Source: Mycobacterium gordonae (GTDB lineage: Bacteria > Actinomycetota > Actinomycetes > Mycobacteriales > Mycobacteriaceae). Taken from it: 64,000 nucleotides of DNA. This document shows positions 32,613-40,973 of the stretch, piece after piece (position 1 is the first letter of the stretch; each line of letters starts with the position of its first letter). The notes beneath the pieces were generated by a model. That model was not told where the DNA came from, searched no databases, and saw only the letters and a list, made by a program, of their open reading frames with translations. Position numbers and translations under genes: made by a program. The stretch covers positions 1 to 64,000 of the forward strand of contig NZ_LKTM01000101.1 of the NCBI RefSeq assembly GCF_001417955.2, given 5' to 3'.

Positions 32613-32662
32613 CAGACGCGAAATCGCATGAAACGTCCGCGTTTCATGCGATTTTGCGTCTG
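32613..32662. terminator. Long palindrome between convergent PPE and permease genes
   Basis: Two 23-base arms (32613-32635 and 32640-32662) are complementary at all but one position, around a 4-base loop. Each arm carries the core ATCGCATGAAACG. It probably acts as a bidirectional terminator for the PPE gene (+) and the ArsB-like gene (-). The near-perfect arms could also mark a dispersed palindromic element. Confidence 0.75.
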
Positions 32663-32677
32663 GTCGCGCACGAAAGG

Positions 32678-33919
32678 TCAGACCCCGAAGACCTGGACGC
32701 TCGCCCAGAGTGCGAGCACCGCCACCACCAGAGCGGCGGGCACGGTACACAAGCCGAGCCGGGTGTATTCGCCGGCTCCGGCCTGCACCTGGTACTGGCG
32801 CAGCACCCGGCGCCACAGCAGATTGGACAGGGAACCGACGTAGGTCAGGTTGGGCCCGATGTTGACCCCGATCAGCACCGCCAGCACGGCCGCCGGTCCG
32901 CTTGCAGCCACCAGCGGCACCAGTACCAGCGTGGCGGGCAGGTTGTTGACGACATTGGCCAACACGGCAGCCAGCGCCGCGATGCCCAGCAGTGCGGCCA
33001 GGCCTGATCCGTGCGGCACCAACGCGGACATCCTGGCGGTCATCCCGTTGAGCATGACGGCCTGCACGACGATGCCCAGCGCGAGGACGAAAACGAGGAA
33101 CGGGATGTTCACCGAAGCCGCGATCTCGCCCACCGTGGTGCGCCGGTGCCGCAGGCTGCGCACCGCCAGCACCGAAGCGCCGGCCAACGCCGCCCAGGCG
33201 GGTGCGATGTCCAACCATTCGGCCACGGCGAATCCCACCAGCGTCAGCGCCACGACGGCCAGGACGAATACCGGCGGCCGCGGTGGCGGCGCGGAATGTT
33301 CGGGATCGGGCTGGGTGCGCAGGTCCCGGGCGAAGAACAGCCGGAAGACCAGGTAGACGGTCGCGACCGCGCTCAGCCAGGGCAGGGCCATCAGCAGGGT
33401 GAACTTGGTGAAGGAGATGTTCGCGCCGCGGTAGACGAGCAGGTTGGTCAGATTCGACACCGGGAGCAGGAGCGAGGCGGTGTTGGCCAGATGAGCGGTG
33501 GCATACGCATATGGGGGCACCGGGGTCCGGAGCTGGCGAACGGTGGCCAGCACCACCGGGGTCAACAGGACCACGGTGGCATCGAGGCTGAGCACCGCGG
33601 TGATGGTCGCGGAGATGACGAACACCTGGCGCAGCAATCCCTGGGATCCGGAGCTGGCGCGCGCCATCGCCGCTCCGGCGGCCTCGAACAGGCCCTCGTC
33701 GTCACACAGTTTGGCCAGCACCAGTACGGCGCCCAGAAACGCGACCACCCGCGCCAGTCCAGACACCTGGGCACCCGCCTGGTGCGGCGAGATCGCCCCG
33801 ACCGCGATCAGCACAGCCGCGGCCGGAACGGCTGCCGCCGCCTCCGGCCAGCCCCTGGGGCGCGCGACAGCAAACCCCAGTACGACCGCCAGCAATACCA
33901 GCGAGAGGACTAGTAGCAA
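32678..33919 (-). CDS. ArsB/NhaD-family anion permease (ArsB2-like)
   Basis: A 413-residue integral membrane protein of the ion-transporter superfamily, with about 11-12 hydrophobic helices. Family-like segments are [13 protein letters not shown] (cytoplasmic hairpin), [10 protein letters not shown] and [16 protein letters not shown], with [20 protein letters not shown]. It matches Rv3578 (annotated arsB2). The substrate (arsenite or another anion) is not proven, and no arsenic-resistance genes are nearby. It is coupled 3 bases after the MBL-fold gene. Confidence 0.85.
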   Translation of the reverse strand: MLLVLSLVLLAVVLGFAVARPRGWPEAAAAVPAAAVLIAVGAISPHQAGAQVSGLARVVAFLGAVLVLAKLCDDEGLFEAAGAAMARASSGSQGLLRQVFVISATITAVLSLDATVVLLTPVVLATVRQLRTPVPPYAYATAHLANTASLLLPVSNLTNLLVYRGANISFTKFTLLMALPWLSAVATVYLVFRLFFARDLRTQPDPEHSAPPPRPPVFVLAVVALTLVGFAVAEWLDIAPAWAALAGASVLAVRSLRHRRTTVGEIAASVNIPFLVFVLALGIVVQAVMLNGMTARMSALVPHGSGLAALLGIAALAAVLANVVNNLPATLVLVPLVAASGPAAVLAVLIGVNIGPNLTYVGSLSNLLWRRVLRQYQVQAGAGEYTRLGLCTVPAALVVAVLALWASVQVFGV

Positions 33920-33922
33920 CGT

Positions 33923-34843
33923 CTATGCCCAGGGGTCTTCGCGCCGGAAGACGGTGGGCAACTGCAGGACAACGCCGTCCCGCGCAGCCAGCTCGTCCAG
34001 CAGCCGCATCGACACGTTCAGGTCGTCACCCGCAAAAGGCAAGGCCCGCAACGGCTCTGTCAGCGGGCGGAAGAAGTCGTCCCAGTGGATGCCGATGACG
34101 CGGCGCGCGCCCACCGCTCGTACCGTCTGATCCCAGTATTCGGTGATGTAGGACCGAGGTTGCAGGCCGAGCTGTCCGACGCTGAGGTAGACGACATCGG
34201 CACTCATGCCTTCCAGCGCACCCGCGACGTAGCCGGCGCTGCCCTGAATGAGCAGCCGCCGGCCGGACGGCCGGTGTTGTATCAGTGCCGACCATGCTTC
34301 GCCGCAGCGGTAGGCCGAGGCCTTCACCGGCGGTCGCACCGGAGCGCTGATCGCGCCCGGAAACCGGTCGGGCGGGCAGTGGTGCGACTCGATCAGCGTT
34401 ACGTCGTAGGCGCCCAAGGGCATTGGTACACCGGACGCCGCCACGACGATCCGCTCCACCGGGAGTCCGTATCCGCGGCCCAGATTGGCCGCCGATTCGC
34501 CACCGACGAGTTGGGCGCCGGTGCGGTCGGCCACCAGGGCGGAGTCGAGCGCGTGGTCGATATGCGTGTGCACCGGGATGACGGCAGCGAGCCGCGATAT
34601 CTTGGCCCGGGCCAGACACCCGTCGACGCGGGCCTCCGAGGGTGCCACCTTCCCGGCTGCCACCGAGGCCAGACCGGGGCGGGAGAAGTAGCCGTCGGTC
34701 ATCAACGCCGAGGTGCCGTCGTCGACGAGCAGTGTGGCCACCCCCATCCAGGTCACCCAGAGTGGCGAATCCTGTCCTGCCCCAGGAACATTGAATTTTC
34801 TGGCATGTTGAGTGAGGTCGGGGCGGCCGAGTTTCAGTCGCAT
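33923..34843 (-). CDS. MBL-fold metallohydrolase (Rv3577-like)
   Basis: A 306-residue metallo-beta-lactamase-fold protein. It has the metal motif HTHIDH (PVHTHIDHALD), a downstream His in ESHHCPPD and a final IGIHWDDFF. This resembles UlaG/RomA-type or NAPE-PLD-like hydrolases; the substrate is unknown. The ATG at 34843 shares one base with the stop of the upstream 5-oxoprolinase gene. The two and the permease form one unit. Confidence 0.85.
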   Translation of the reverse strand: MRLKLGRPDLTQHARKFNVPGAGQDSPLWVTWMGVATLLVDDGTSALMTDGYFSRPGLASVAAGKVAPSEARVDGCLARAKISRLAAVIPVHTHIDHALDSALVADRTGAQLVGGESAANLGRGYGLPVERIVVAASGVPMPLGAYDVTLIESHHCPPDRFPGAISAPVRPPVKASAYRCGEAWSALIQHRPSGRRLLIQGSAGYVAGALEGMSADVVYLSVGQLGLQPRSYITEYWDQTVRAVGARRVIGIHWDDFFRPLTEPLRALPFAGDDLNVSMRLLDELAARDGVVLQLPTVFRREDPWA

Positions 34844-35601
34844 CAGCAGAATGCCCCAATCTCGACCCCGGCGGTGCGGAGCTGTTCGTGGACGGCGGTC
34901 GCGATCTGCACGGCGCCGGGCGAATCACCATGTACGCAAACAGATTCTGCCGTGACTTGCAGCACCGTCCCGTCGGTTGCGGTCACCTCGCCGGCATTGA
35001 CCATGTTGACTACCCGGCGGGCGATGGCCCCCGGATCATCCAGTACCGCACCGGGTTCCCGGCGCGGGACCAGTCGGCCGTCGGGTTGGTAGGCGCGGTC
35101 GGCGAACACCTCGGCGACCGTGCGCAAACCGCGGCGGTCGGCTTCGTCGAAGAACGCCGAACCCGCCATGCCCAGCACCGGTAACGAAGCATCCACCGTA
35201 GCAACCGCTTCGGCGACGGCAGCCGCCTGGTCGCGGTGCGAGACTATCGAGTTGTACAGCGCCCCATGGGGCTTGACGTAGGCCACCGTGGAGCCGGCCG
35301 CCTGCGCGATGGCCTGCAGAGCGCCGATCTGGAAGACCACGTCGGCCAGCAGGTCCTCAGCGGCGACGTCGATGAAGCGTCGGCCGAAGCCGGCCAGGTC
35401 GTGGTAGCTCACCTGCGCGCCGATCCGCACGCCGCGCTCGGCGGCCGACCGGCATACCCGCAGCAGCCCGGCCGGGTCGCCGGCATGGAAGCCGCACGCC
35501 ACATTGGCGCTGCTGACGATCCCGAGCATGGCTTCGTCGTCGCCCAGCTGCCAGACGCCGAATCCTTCGCCCAGGTCGGCGTTGAGGTCAATGCGGGCCA
35601 C
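34843..35601 (-). CDS. pxpA: LamB/YcsF family protein, 5-oxoprolinase subunit A
   Basis: A 252-residue YcsF/LamB-family protein starting ARIDLNADLGEGFGVW, with the conserved NVACGFHAGDP, GAQVSYHDLAGFGRR, VKPHGALYN and CVHGDSPGAV. PxpA acts with PxpB/PxpC in ATP-dependent cleavage of 5-oxoproline to glutamate. The partner genes are not in the window, so it must work with subunits encoded elsewhere or have a related role. It lies 26 bases after lppH. Confidence 0.9.
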   Translation of the reverse strand: MARIDLNADLGEGFGVWQLGDDEAMLGIVSSANVACGFHAGDPAGLLRVCRSAAERGVRIGAQVSYHDLAGFGRRFIDVAAEDLLADVVFQIGALQAIAQAAGSTVAYVKPHGALYNSIVSHRDQAAAVAEAVATVDASLPVLGMAGSAFFDEADRRGLRTVAEVFADRAYQPDGRLVPRREPGAVLDDPGAIARRVVNMVNAGEVTATDGTVLQVTAESVCVHGDSPGAVQIATAVHEQLRTAGVEIGAFC

Positions 35602-35627
35602 CTTGCCAGCTTAGAAGGCCGGGCACG

Positions 35628-36332
35628 CTACAGCTTTGCGACCTTGGTGGCGATCTGGTTGGCGATGTTCGTCGCGGACGGACCGCTCTCCTTGTAGGCG
35701 CACGTGACGACGTCGATGGCCAGGTTGTTGCGAACGGTCAGGGCGCGCTGGCAGCTCCAGCCGTCCCCACCCTCCTGGACCTGCGAGCTGGTCAGCAGGC
35801 CGTTGTCGTTGGTCACGTCGCCCACCGACCAGACGGTGGCGGGCTGATTGGGGCTGGCGTCGTTGAACCGGCGGTTCGAGCACGACTTCCAGCTCTGCAC
35901 CGAGGAGTTGTAGAAGTTGCTGGCGTCCTGGGCGTTCGGGAAGGCCACCACGGCCTGGATCGCGTAGTGCTTGCGCTTCTTGGAGTCGTCGATGCTGTCG
36001 TCCAGACGCTGGCCGCGCATCGATGTCCACCCGGTGCCCTCGTACACCTTGCCCTGCGCGGCGCCGTCGACGGCCAGGCAGTTCTTGTCGTCGACGTTCT
36101 TGCTCCAGTCCCACATCACCTTGGCCTGGAACCAGACCTTCATCGACGTGGCGCCCAGCGCGCTGTTGATCTGGCTGGCGTCCAGCATCAGGTCGTCGAG
36201 CGCGCTCACCGGTATCGGCGTCTGGTTGGCCAGGCCGGCCTTCTCCCCGGCGACGGCGTTGCCGTCTATGACGTCGGTGCAACCGGCGGTCAGCATGCAC
36301 GCGCCGGCCAGCACGGCGATCTGCAAGCGCAC
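35628..36332 (-). CDS. lppH: Lipoprotein LppH (PknH-like sensor domain)
   Basis: A short signal peptide with lipobox LTAGC is followed by a 215-residue extracytoplasmic domain of the PknH_C sensor type. This has SALDDLMLDASQINSALG at the start, then paired cysteines (KNCLAVDG, KSCSNRRF, WSCQRAL, VTCAYKE). The domain also occurs outside the membrane in the mycobacterial kinase PknH. The ligand is unknown. It is the Rv3576 counterpart. The GTG at 36332 gives 234 residues. Confidence 0.87.
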   Translation of the reverse strand: MRLQIAVLAGACMLTAGCTDVIDGNAVAGEKAGLANQTPIPVSALDDLMLDASQINSALGATSMKVWFQAKVMWDWSKNVDDKNCLAVDGAAQGKVYEGTGWTSMRGQRLDDSIDDSKKRKHYAIQAVVAFPNAQDASNFYNSSVQSWKSCSNRRFNDASPNQPATVWSVGDVTNDNGLLTSSQVQEGGDGWSCQRALTVRNNLAIDVVTCAYKESGPSATNIANQIATKVAKL

Positions 36333-36389
36333 TGGTTCCCCCCAATCCCGCGCCCCTGTTCGCGAGCGTTCTACCAGCTTAAATGCTGT

Positions 36390-37238
36390 TCAGCGGCGTC
36401 GCCCGAGTAACCAGCAAATCACGTAGATGAGGAATGAGATCGTCGCCACGAACACCGACACCGGAACCCCCGGGGCCAGCGACAACACGATCCCCCCGAC
36501 CGCGGCGAGCTCGGCGAACAGCACGGAGGTGACTATCGCGGCGGCCGGCCTGCTGACCACCCGGGCGGCCGCCGCGGCCGGGGTGATCAGCAACGACATC
36601 ACCAGCAGCGCTCCGACGATCTGGACGGCCTGCGCGGCCACCACGCCTACCAGCGCCGCGAATACGACGCCCAGCACGCGCACCGGGACGCCCCGGGCCG
36701 CGGCGACGTCCGGGTCGACGGTGGCGAACAGCAGCGGGCGGTAGCAGACGCCGAGGACCACCATGACCAGCGCACACACCACCGCCAGCATGACCAGACC
36801 CGAGTAGCCGACCCCGACGATCTGGCCGGTGAGCAACGCGAAGCTGGTGCCGGTTCGGCCCGGGTAGAGGTGGATGAACAGCACCGCCAGACCCAGGCCG
36901 AAGGCCAGCACCACGCCGATCACCGAGTCCCGCTCCCGGGCGCGCTGGCCCAGGATCCCGAACAGGGCCGCCGCCAGCGCACTGCCGATCAGCGCACCGA
37001 TCCCCACCTCGAAACCGGCCAGCAGTGCGAATGCCGCTCCGGTCAAAGACAATTCCGCCGAGCCGTGCACCGCGAACGACATCTGGCGCATCACGATGAA
37101 CGGGCCGATCAGTCCGGCGACCAGTCCCAGCAGGGCCCCCGCGAGCAGCGCCTGCTGCACGAAGTCATGCCGGAGCAGATGGGCAGTGAGGTCGAAGGCG
37201 AACAGGTGGTCCAGCATCTCGGTGAGGCGCTCGTTCAT
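36390..37238 (-). CDS. znuB: Zinc ABC transporter permease
   Basis: A 282-residue ABC-3 family permease (ZnuB/TroC type) with about eight membrane helices. Family stretches are GLIGPFIVMRQMSFAVHGSAELSLTG, ARGVPVRVLGVVFAALVG and GALLVMSLLITPAAAA. The ATG overlaps the ATPase gene's stop by one base. It is the last gene of the znuA-znuC-znuB order, under the Zur box upstream of znuA. Confidence 0.92.
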   Translation of the reverse strand: MNERLTEMLDHLFAFDLTAHLLRHDFVQQALLAGALLGLVAGLIGPFIVMRQMSFAVHGSAELSLTGAAFALLAGFEVGIGALIGSALAAALFGILGQRARERDSVIGVVLAFGLGLAVLFIHLYPGRTGTSFALLTGQIVGVGYSGLVMLAVVCALVMVVLGVCYRPLLFATVDPDVAAARGVPVRVLGVVFAALVGVVAAQAVQIVGALLVMSLLITPAAAAARVVSRPAAAIVTSVLFAELAAVGGIVLSLAPGVPVSVFVATISFLIYVICWLLGRRR

Positions 37239-38026
37239 CAGACCAGCCCGTCCGGAGCGCCTTCCGGAGCGCCTTCCGGAGCGCCTAAGACGAAATAGCG
37301 GTCTTTGACCTTGACCACCTCGATGTCGGCCCGGTACAGCTCGGAGAGCGTCGCCGCCGTCATCACCTGCTCGACGCTGCCGATGCGGAACCTGCCGTCG
37401 ACCAGATACAGCACCCGGTCCACGTACGGCAGGATCGGGTTGAGCTCGTGGGTGACCACGATGACGGCCGTCCCCGCGTCATGCCGGCGCCGGTTGATCA
37501 GCTCCGCGACCAGTTTGGCGTTGGCCGGATCCAGGGTCAGCAACGGTTCGTCGCACAGCATCAGCGCCGGATCGGTGGCCAGCGCCTGCGCGATACGCAC
37601 CCGCTGCAGCTCGCCCCCGGACATCAGGCCCACTCGGATGTCGGCCAGCCGCTCGCCGTTGACCTGGTGCAGGGCCAGTCGCACGGCGTCGCGACGACGG
37701 GCCCGGTCCGCGGCACGCAGCGGCAGCGCACCCCAGCGGTGCCCGTCCACGCCGAGGCCGACCAGGTCGCGTCCGCGCAGCATCACCTCGCGGTCGATCG
37801 GATGATGTTGCGGCACATACCCGACCGGTCCGTTCACCCGCACCGTCCCGGCGCTCAACGGCTGTTGCCCCAGCAGCACTTTGAGCAGGGAGGTCTTGCC
37901 GGTCCCATTGGGTCCCAGCACTGCGACGAACTCGCCGGCCGCCACCGACAACTCGAGGTGGTCCCAGAGCGCACGGTTACCGAAGGCCAGCCGGGCACCG
38001 GCCAGCGCGACTACTTGGCGGCTCAC
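37238..38026 (-). CDS. znuC: Zinc ABC transporter ATP-binding protein
   Basis: A 262-residue ABC ATPase with Walker A GPNGTGKTSLLK, Q-loop VPQHHPIDRE, signature LMSGGELQRV and Walker B LMLCDEPLLTLD, and the switch His in VVTHELN. The signature has Met-Ser-Gly-Gly-Glu, a common variant. The frame is open far upstream over znuA, but GTG 38026 (SRQVVALAGARLAFG) starts just after the znuA stop. The C-terminus carries a GAPE repeat encoded by three 12-bp tandem copies. Confidence 0.92.
   Translation of the reverse strand: MSRQVVALAGARLAFGNRALWDHLELSVAAGEFVAVLGPNGTGKTSLLKVLLGQQPLSAGTVRVNGPVGYVPQHHPIDREVMLRGRDLVGLGVDGHRWGALPLRAADRARRRDAVRLALHQVNGERLADIRVGLMSGGELQRVRIAQALATDPALMLCDEPLLTLDPANAKLVAELINRRRHDAGTAVIVVTHELNPILPYVDRVLYLVDGRFRIGSVEQVMTAATLSELYRADIEVVKVKDRYFVLGAPEGAPEGAPDGLV
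37251..37286 (-). repeat. Three tandem 12-bp repeats in the 3' end of znuC
   Basis: Three exact copies of TCCGGAGCGCCT (plus strand) encode the C-terminal repeats PEGA on the minus strand. Being in frame, gain or loss of units would change only the tail length. It is a possible VNTR locus. Confidence 0.9.
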
Positions 38027-38031
38027 AGACG

Positions 38032-38913
38032 TCAGCTGTTCGACTGCAGCGCGGTGGCCAGTTGGGTGACGGTATTGCGCTGCCAGCTCAGGTAGTCCGA
38101 GCCGCTGGGCAGGGTCTCGGAAACCTCGGTCACCGGCACGCCGGCGTGATGCGCGGCGGCCTGCAGGTCGGCGGTGGCGGCGGTGGCGGTCTGCGGGTTG
38201 ATCAGCAGCGCCACCACCCGTCGCTGGTTGATCAAGTCCAGGGCGGACGCCATATCCGCAGGCGCGGGATCGGCGTCGTTCTCGTTGGCCATCTCGAAGC
38301 CGACGGGGGTGCGGTTGATCAGTCCCGCGGCGGCCAGCAGGTAGTGCACGACCGGCTCGGTCGCGATGACGCCGGCGGACGGGTACGCGGTGGCGATCGC
38401 GCGCTCGGAGTTGGCGATCGCATCGGCGCCGCGGCCGAACTGGGCCGCGTTGGCGCGGTAGTCCGCTGAGTTGGGCGGGTCGATCATTGCCAGCCGTTCC
38501 GCGATGGTGATCGCGACCGCTTTGGCGACCGCGAGGTTGTAGAAAACATGCTCGTCGGGTGCCTCGTTCACCGGCCCCAGGAACGAGTAGGCGTCGACGG
38601 CATGGATTCCGGGGTGTCCGGCCAGCACCCGGTCGACCCAGGGGTCGTATCCGCCGCCGTTGTAGACGACCAGGTCGGCGTCGGCCAGTGCCGCGGCGTC
38701 GGCGGGGGTGGCCTGGTAGGAGTGTGGATCGGAGTCCGCGCCGGTCAGGATGGACTTGACGGCGATGTGGCCGCCGGCGACGGTGCGGGCCACACTGCCC
38801 CACACCTCGGTGGAAGCCACCACGGCCACCGCACCCGGGTGTTCCGCACCGCCGGTCGCGCAGCCTGGCAGTGCGGCGCAGCAGATCAGGCAGACCGCAA
38901 GCCACATCCGCAC
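38032..38913 (-). CDS. znuA: Zinc ABC transporter substrate-binding lipoprotein
   Basis: A 293-residue cluster A-I metal-binding protein. The signal and lipobox are MWLAVCLICCAALPGC. Ligand-type residues include His in GADSDPHSYQATPADA and His in DEHVFYNLAVAKA, with ATEPVVHYLLAAAG and a Glu/Asp-rich ANENDADPAPAD later. The frame is open to 39018 through the Zur box. GTG 38913 is preferred because GAGAGG lies upstream and a clean lipoprotein signal results. It heads the znuACB operon and is 42 bases from its Zur box. Confidence 0.9.
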   Translation of the reverse strand: MRMWLAVCLICCAALPGCATGGAEHPGAVAVVASTEVWGSVARTVAGGHIAVKSILTGADSDPHSYQATPADAAALADADLVVYNGGGYDPWVDRVLAGHPGIHAVDAYSFLGPVNEAPDEHVFYNLAVAKAVAITIAERLAMIDPPNSADYRANAAQFGRGADAIANSERAIATAYPSAGVIATEPVVHYLLAAAGLINRTPVGFEMANENDADPAPADMASALDLINQRRVVALLINPQTATAATADLQAAAHHAGVPVTEVSETLPSGSDYLSWQRNTVTQLATALQSNS

Positions 38914-38954
38914 GTCGCATCCTCTCGCCTGGCCGGTTGGCCGACCCATAATAC

Positions 38955-38975
38955 TAATGAAAATCGTTTCCATTA
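38955..38975. promoter_or_regulatory. Zur box of the znuACB operon
   Basis: A 21-bp imperfect palindrome with halves TAATGAAAAT and GTTTCCATTA around a central C closely fits the mycobacterial Zur motif (TATTGAAAAT / ATTTTCATTA type). It lies between znuA (-) and the lacI-family gene (+). Zinc-loaded Zur would repress znuACB. Confidence 0.85.
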
Positions 38976-39023
38976 GAAAGTCGGTCGGCGCGGTTCCCGG
39001 GGCTCGCTGTAGCGTCACCGGAC

Positions 39024-40103
39024 GTGAGTCCCATTCCGCGCAGGCGGGCGACTCTGGCGTCGTTGGCAGCCGAGCTCAAAGTGTCGCGCACCACGATCTC
39101 GAACGCCTTCAACCGGCCGGATCAGCTCTCGCCAGAACTCCGTGACCGGGTGTTCGCCACGGCCAAGCGGCTGGGCTATGCGGGGCCCGACCCGGTGGCA
39201 CGCTCCCTGCGCACCCGCAAGGCCGGTGCGGTGGGTCTGGTGATGACCGAGCCGCTGACCTATTCGTTCAGCGACCCGGCGGCGCGCGATTTCGTTGCGG
39301 GGGTGGCGCAGTCGTGCGAGGAGCTGGGCCAGGGCCTGCTGCTGGTGGCGGTGGGTCCCAGTCGCAGCATCGAGGACGGTACGTCGGCGGTGCTGGGTGC
39401 CGGGGTGGACGGGTTCGTGGTCTACTCCGTGCGCGACGACGATCCGTATCTTCAGGTGGTCTTGCAGCGCCGGCTACCGGTCGTGGTGGTCGATCAGCCC
39501 GTGGACCTGCCGGGGGTGTCCCGGGTGGGCATCGACGACCGGGCCGCGATGCGTGAGTTGGCCGACTACGTGCTGGGTCTGGGGCACCGGGAGATCGGAC
39601 TACTGACCATGCGGCTGGGCCGGGACCGGCGTCAGGGCCTGGTGGATGCCGAGCGGCTGAAGTCGCCGACCTTCGACGTCCAGCGCGAACGCATCATCGG
39701 CGTCTGGGAGGCGATGACGGCTGCCGGCGTGAATCCCGACTCGCTGACCGTGGTGGAAAGCTACGAGCACCTGCCGACCTCCGGCGGCGACGCCGCCAAG
39801 GTTGCCCTTGAGGCCAATCCCCGCATCACAGCGTTGATGTGCACGGCCGACATTCTCGCCCTGTCGGCGATGGATTACCTTCGCGCACATGGCATTTACG
39901 TCCCCGGCCAGCTGACGGTCACCGGGTTCGACGGGGTCGAGGACGCGCTGAGCCGCGGCCTGACCACGGTGGCGCAACCCAGCCTGCAGAAGGGGCGCCG
40001 CGCAGGTGAGCTGGTGCTCAAGCCGCCGCGGTCCGGGTTGCCCGCGGTCGAACTGCTCGCCACCGAACTGATCCGGGGGCGCACCTCGGGACCGCCCGCG
40101 TAG
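39024..40103 (+). CDS. LacI-family transcriptional regulator (Rv3575c-like)
   Basis: A 359-residue regulator. The LacI HTH is RATLASLAAELKVSRTTISNAF with the hinge PDPVARSLRTRKAG. A periplasmic-binding-protein-like sensor domain follows (GLVMTEPLTYSFSDPAARDF ... VTGFDGVEDALSRGLTTV). The effector is probably a sugar or small metabolite, but no transport or sugar gene adjoins it. The GTG start lies 49 bases past the Zur box on the other strand. Target genes are unknown. Confidence 0.9.
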   Translation: MSPIPRRRATLASLAAELKVSRTTISNAFNRPDQLSPELRDRVFATAKRLGYAGPDPVARSLRTRKAGAVGLVMTEPLTYSFSDPAARDFVAGVAQSCEELGQGLLLVAVGPSRSIEDGTSAVLGAGVDGFVVYSVRDDDPYLQVVLQRRLPVVVVDQPVDLPGVSRVGIDDRAAMRELADYVLGLGHREIGLLTMRLGRDRRQGLVDAERLKSPTFDVQRERIIGVWEAMTAAGVNPDSLTVVESYEHLPTSGGDAAKVALEANPRITALMCTADILALSAMDYLRAHGIYVPGQLTVTGFDGVEDALSRGLTTVAQPSLQKGRRAGELVLKPPRSGLPAVELLATELIRGRTSGPPA

Positions 40104-40129
40104 TCAGATTGGTCGCGACCCGCTACGAG

Positions 40130-40729
40130 CTAGCAGTTCTCGTGATCGCCGATCAGCAGGCGCACGGCCAGATCCAGCCGCTTGCTCACGTCGGTGGCCG
40201 AGGCCCGACGGGTGAGCCACGCCAGCAGGTTGGACAGCCACACGTCCGAGATCACCCGGGCGATGTGGTACTGATCCTCGGTCGGCTCGCCGTCGCTCAT
40301 GGCGCGGGCGAACATGCTGTCGATCAGCTTCTCGACCTGGTCGACTTCGCTGGCCGCCGACGCGTCGGCGAAGACGTAGGCGCGCGTCATCGCCTCGGTC
40401 AGCAGCGGATTGCGCTGCATCGCTCGGTTGAGCTTGCCGACCATGAAGCTCAGTCGCTCGAACGGCGTGCCGCCCGCCATCGCGGAGCGGTCGGTCTTGG
40501 CGTCGATCCGGCTGAACTCACGGCCCAGCGCCGACACCAGCAGGTGCACCTTCGACGGGAAGTAGCGGTACAGCGTTCCGACCGCCACGTCGGCGCGGTC
40601 GGCGACGGCACGCATCTGCACCGCCTCGTAACCGCCCTTCGACGCGATCGCCATGGTGGCGTCCAGGATCCTCTTGCGGCGCTCGCGTTGTGCTTCCGAG
40701 CCCAGTTCGGACTCAGCCAGTACGGCCAT
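40130..40729 (-). CDS. kstR: KstR, TetR-family repressor of sterol catabolism
   Basis: A 199-residue TetR regulator starting AVLAESELGSEAQRERRKR, with HTH helix VGTLYRYFPSK, nearly identical to M. tuberculosis KstR as I recall it. KstR represses the cholesterol regulon until 3-oxo-cholestenoyl-CoA-type ligands bind. The frame extends far upstream through the fadE34 region, which is antisense. The ATG at 40729 has GAGG upstream and fits the homologue. A perfect KstR box lies between it and fadE34, so it is probably autoregulated. Confidence 0.96.
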   Translation of the reverse strand: MAVLAESELGSEAQRERRKRILDATMAIASKGGYEAVQMRAVADRADVAVGTLYRYFPSKVHLLVSALGREFSRIDAKTDRSAMAGGTPFERLSFMVGKLNRAMQRNPLLTEAMTRAYVFADASAASEVDQVEKLIDSMFARAMSDGEPTEDQYHIARVISDVWLSNLLAWLTRRASATDVSKRLDLAVRLLIGDHENC

Positions 40730-40906
40730 GTTCACAACCTCGCGCGGTTGGCCGTCGGGCGACATGTGGCAGGCAGCTCCTCGTGCGGGCGATTTGATCG
40801 CAAACGATACGCATTCTTCGCGTAAATCTCCCACCTCCCTAACGCCGGGCCAACGTCGTGTACTGGCCTGATGATCACCGACTTGACGGTCGATCGGTTC
40901 CACTAT

Positions 40907-40920
40907 TAGAACACGTTCTA
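40907..40920. promoter_or_regulatory. KstR operator between kstR and fadE34
   Basis: TAGAACACGTTCTA is a perfect 14-bp palindrome fitting the known KstR consensus TnnAACnnGTTnnA. It lies 53 bases before fadE34 and 177 before kstR. Confidence 0.93.
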
Positions 40921-40973
40921 GTGTAGAGAAAAGATATCTTGGCAAGTGAATTTGATGACGCGGAGGACTGCTG

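Noticed and set aside
38027-38920. 5' extension of the znuC frame over znuA
   Set aside because: Shadow of znuA; composition is Arg-rich and no ABC domain is present before GTG 38026.
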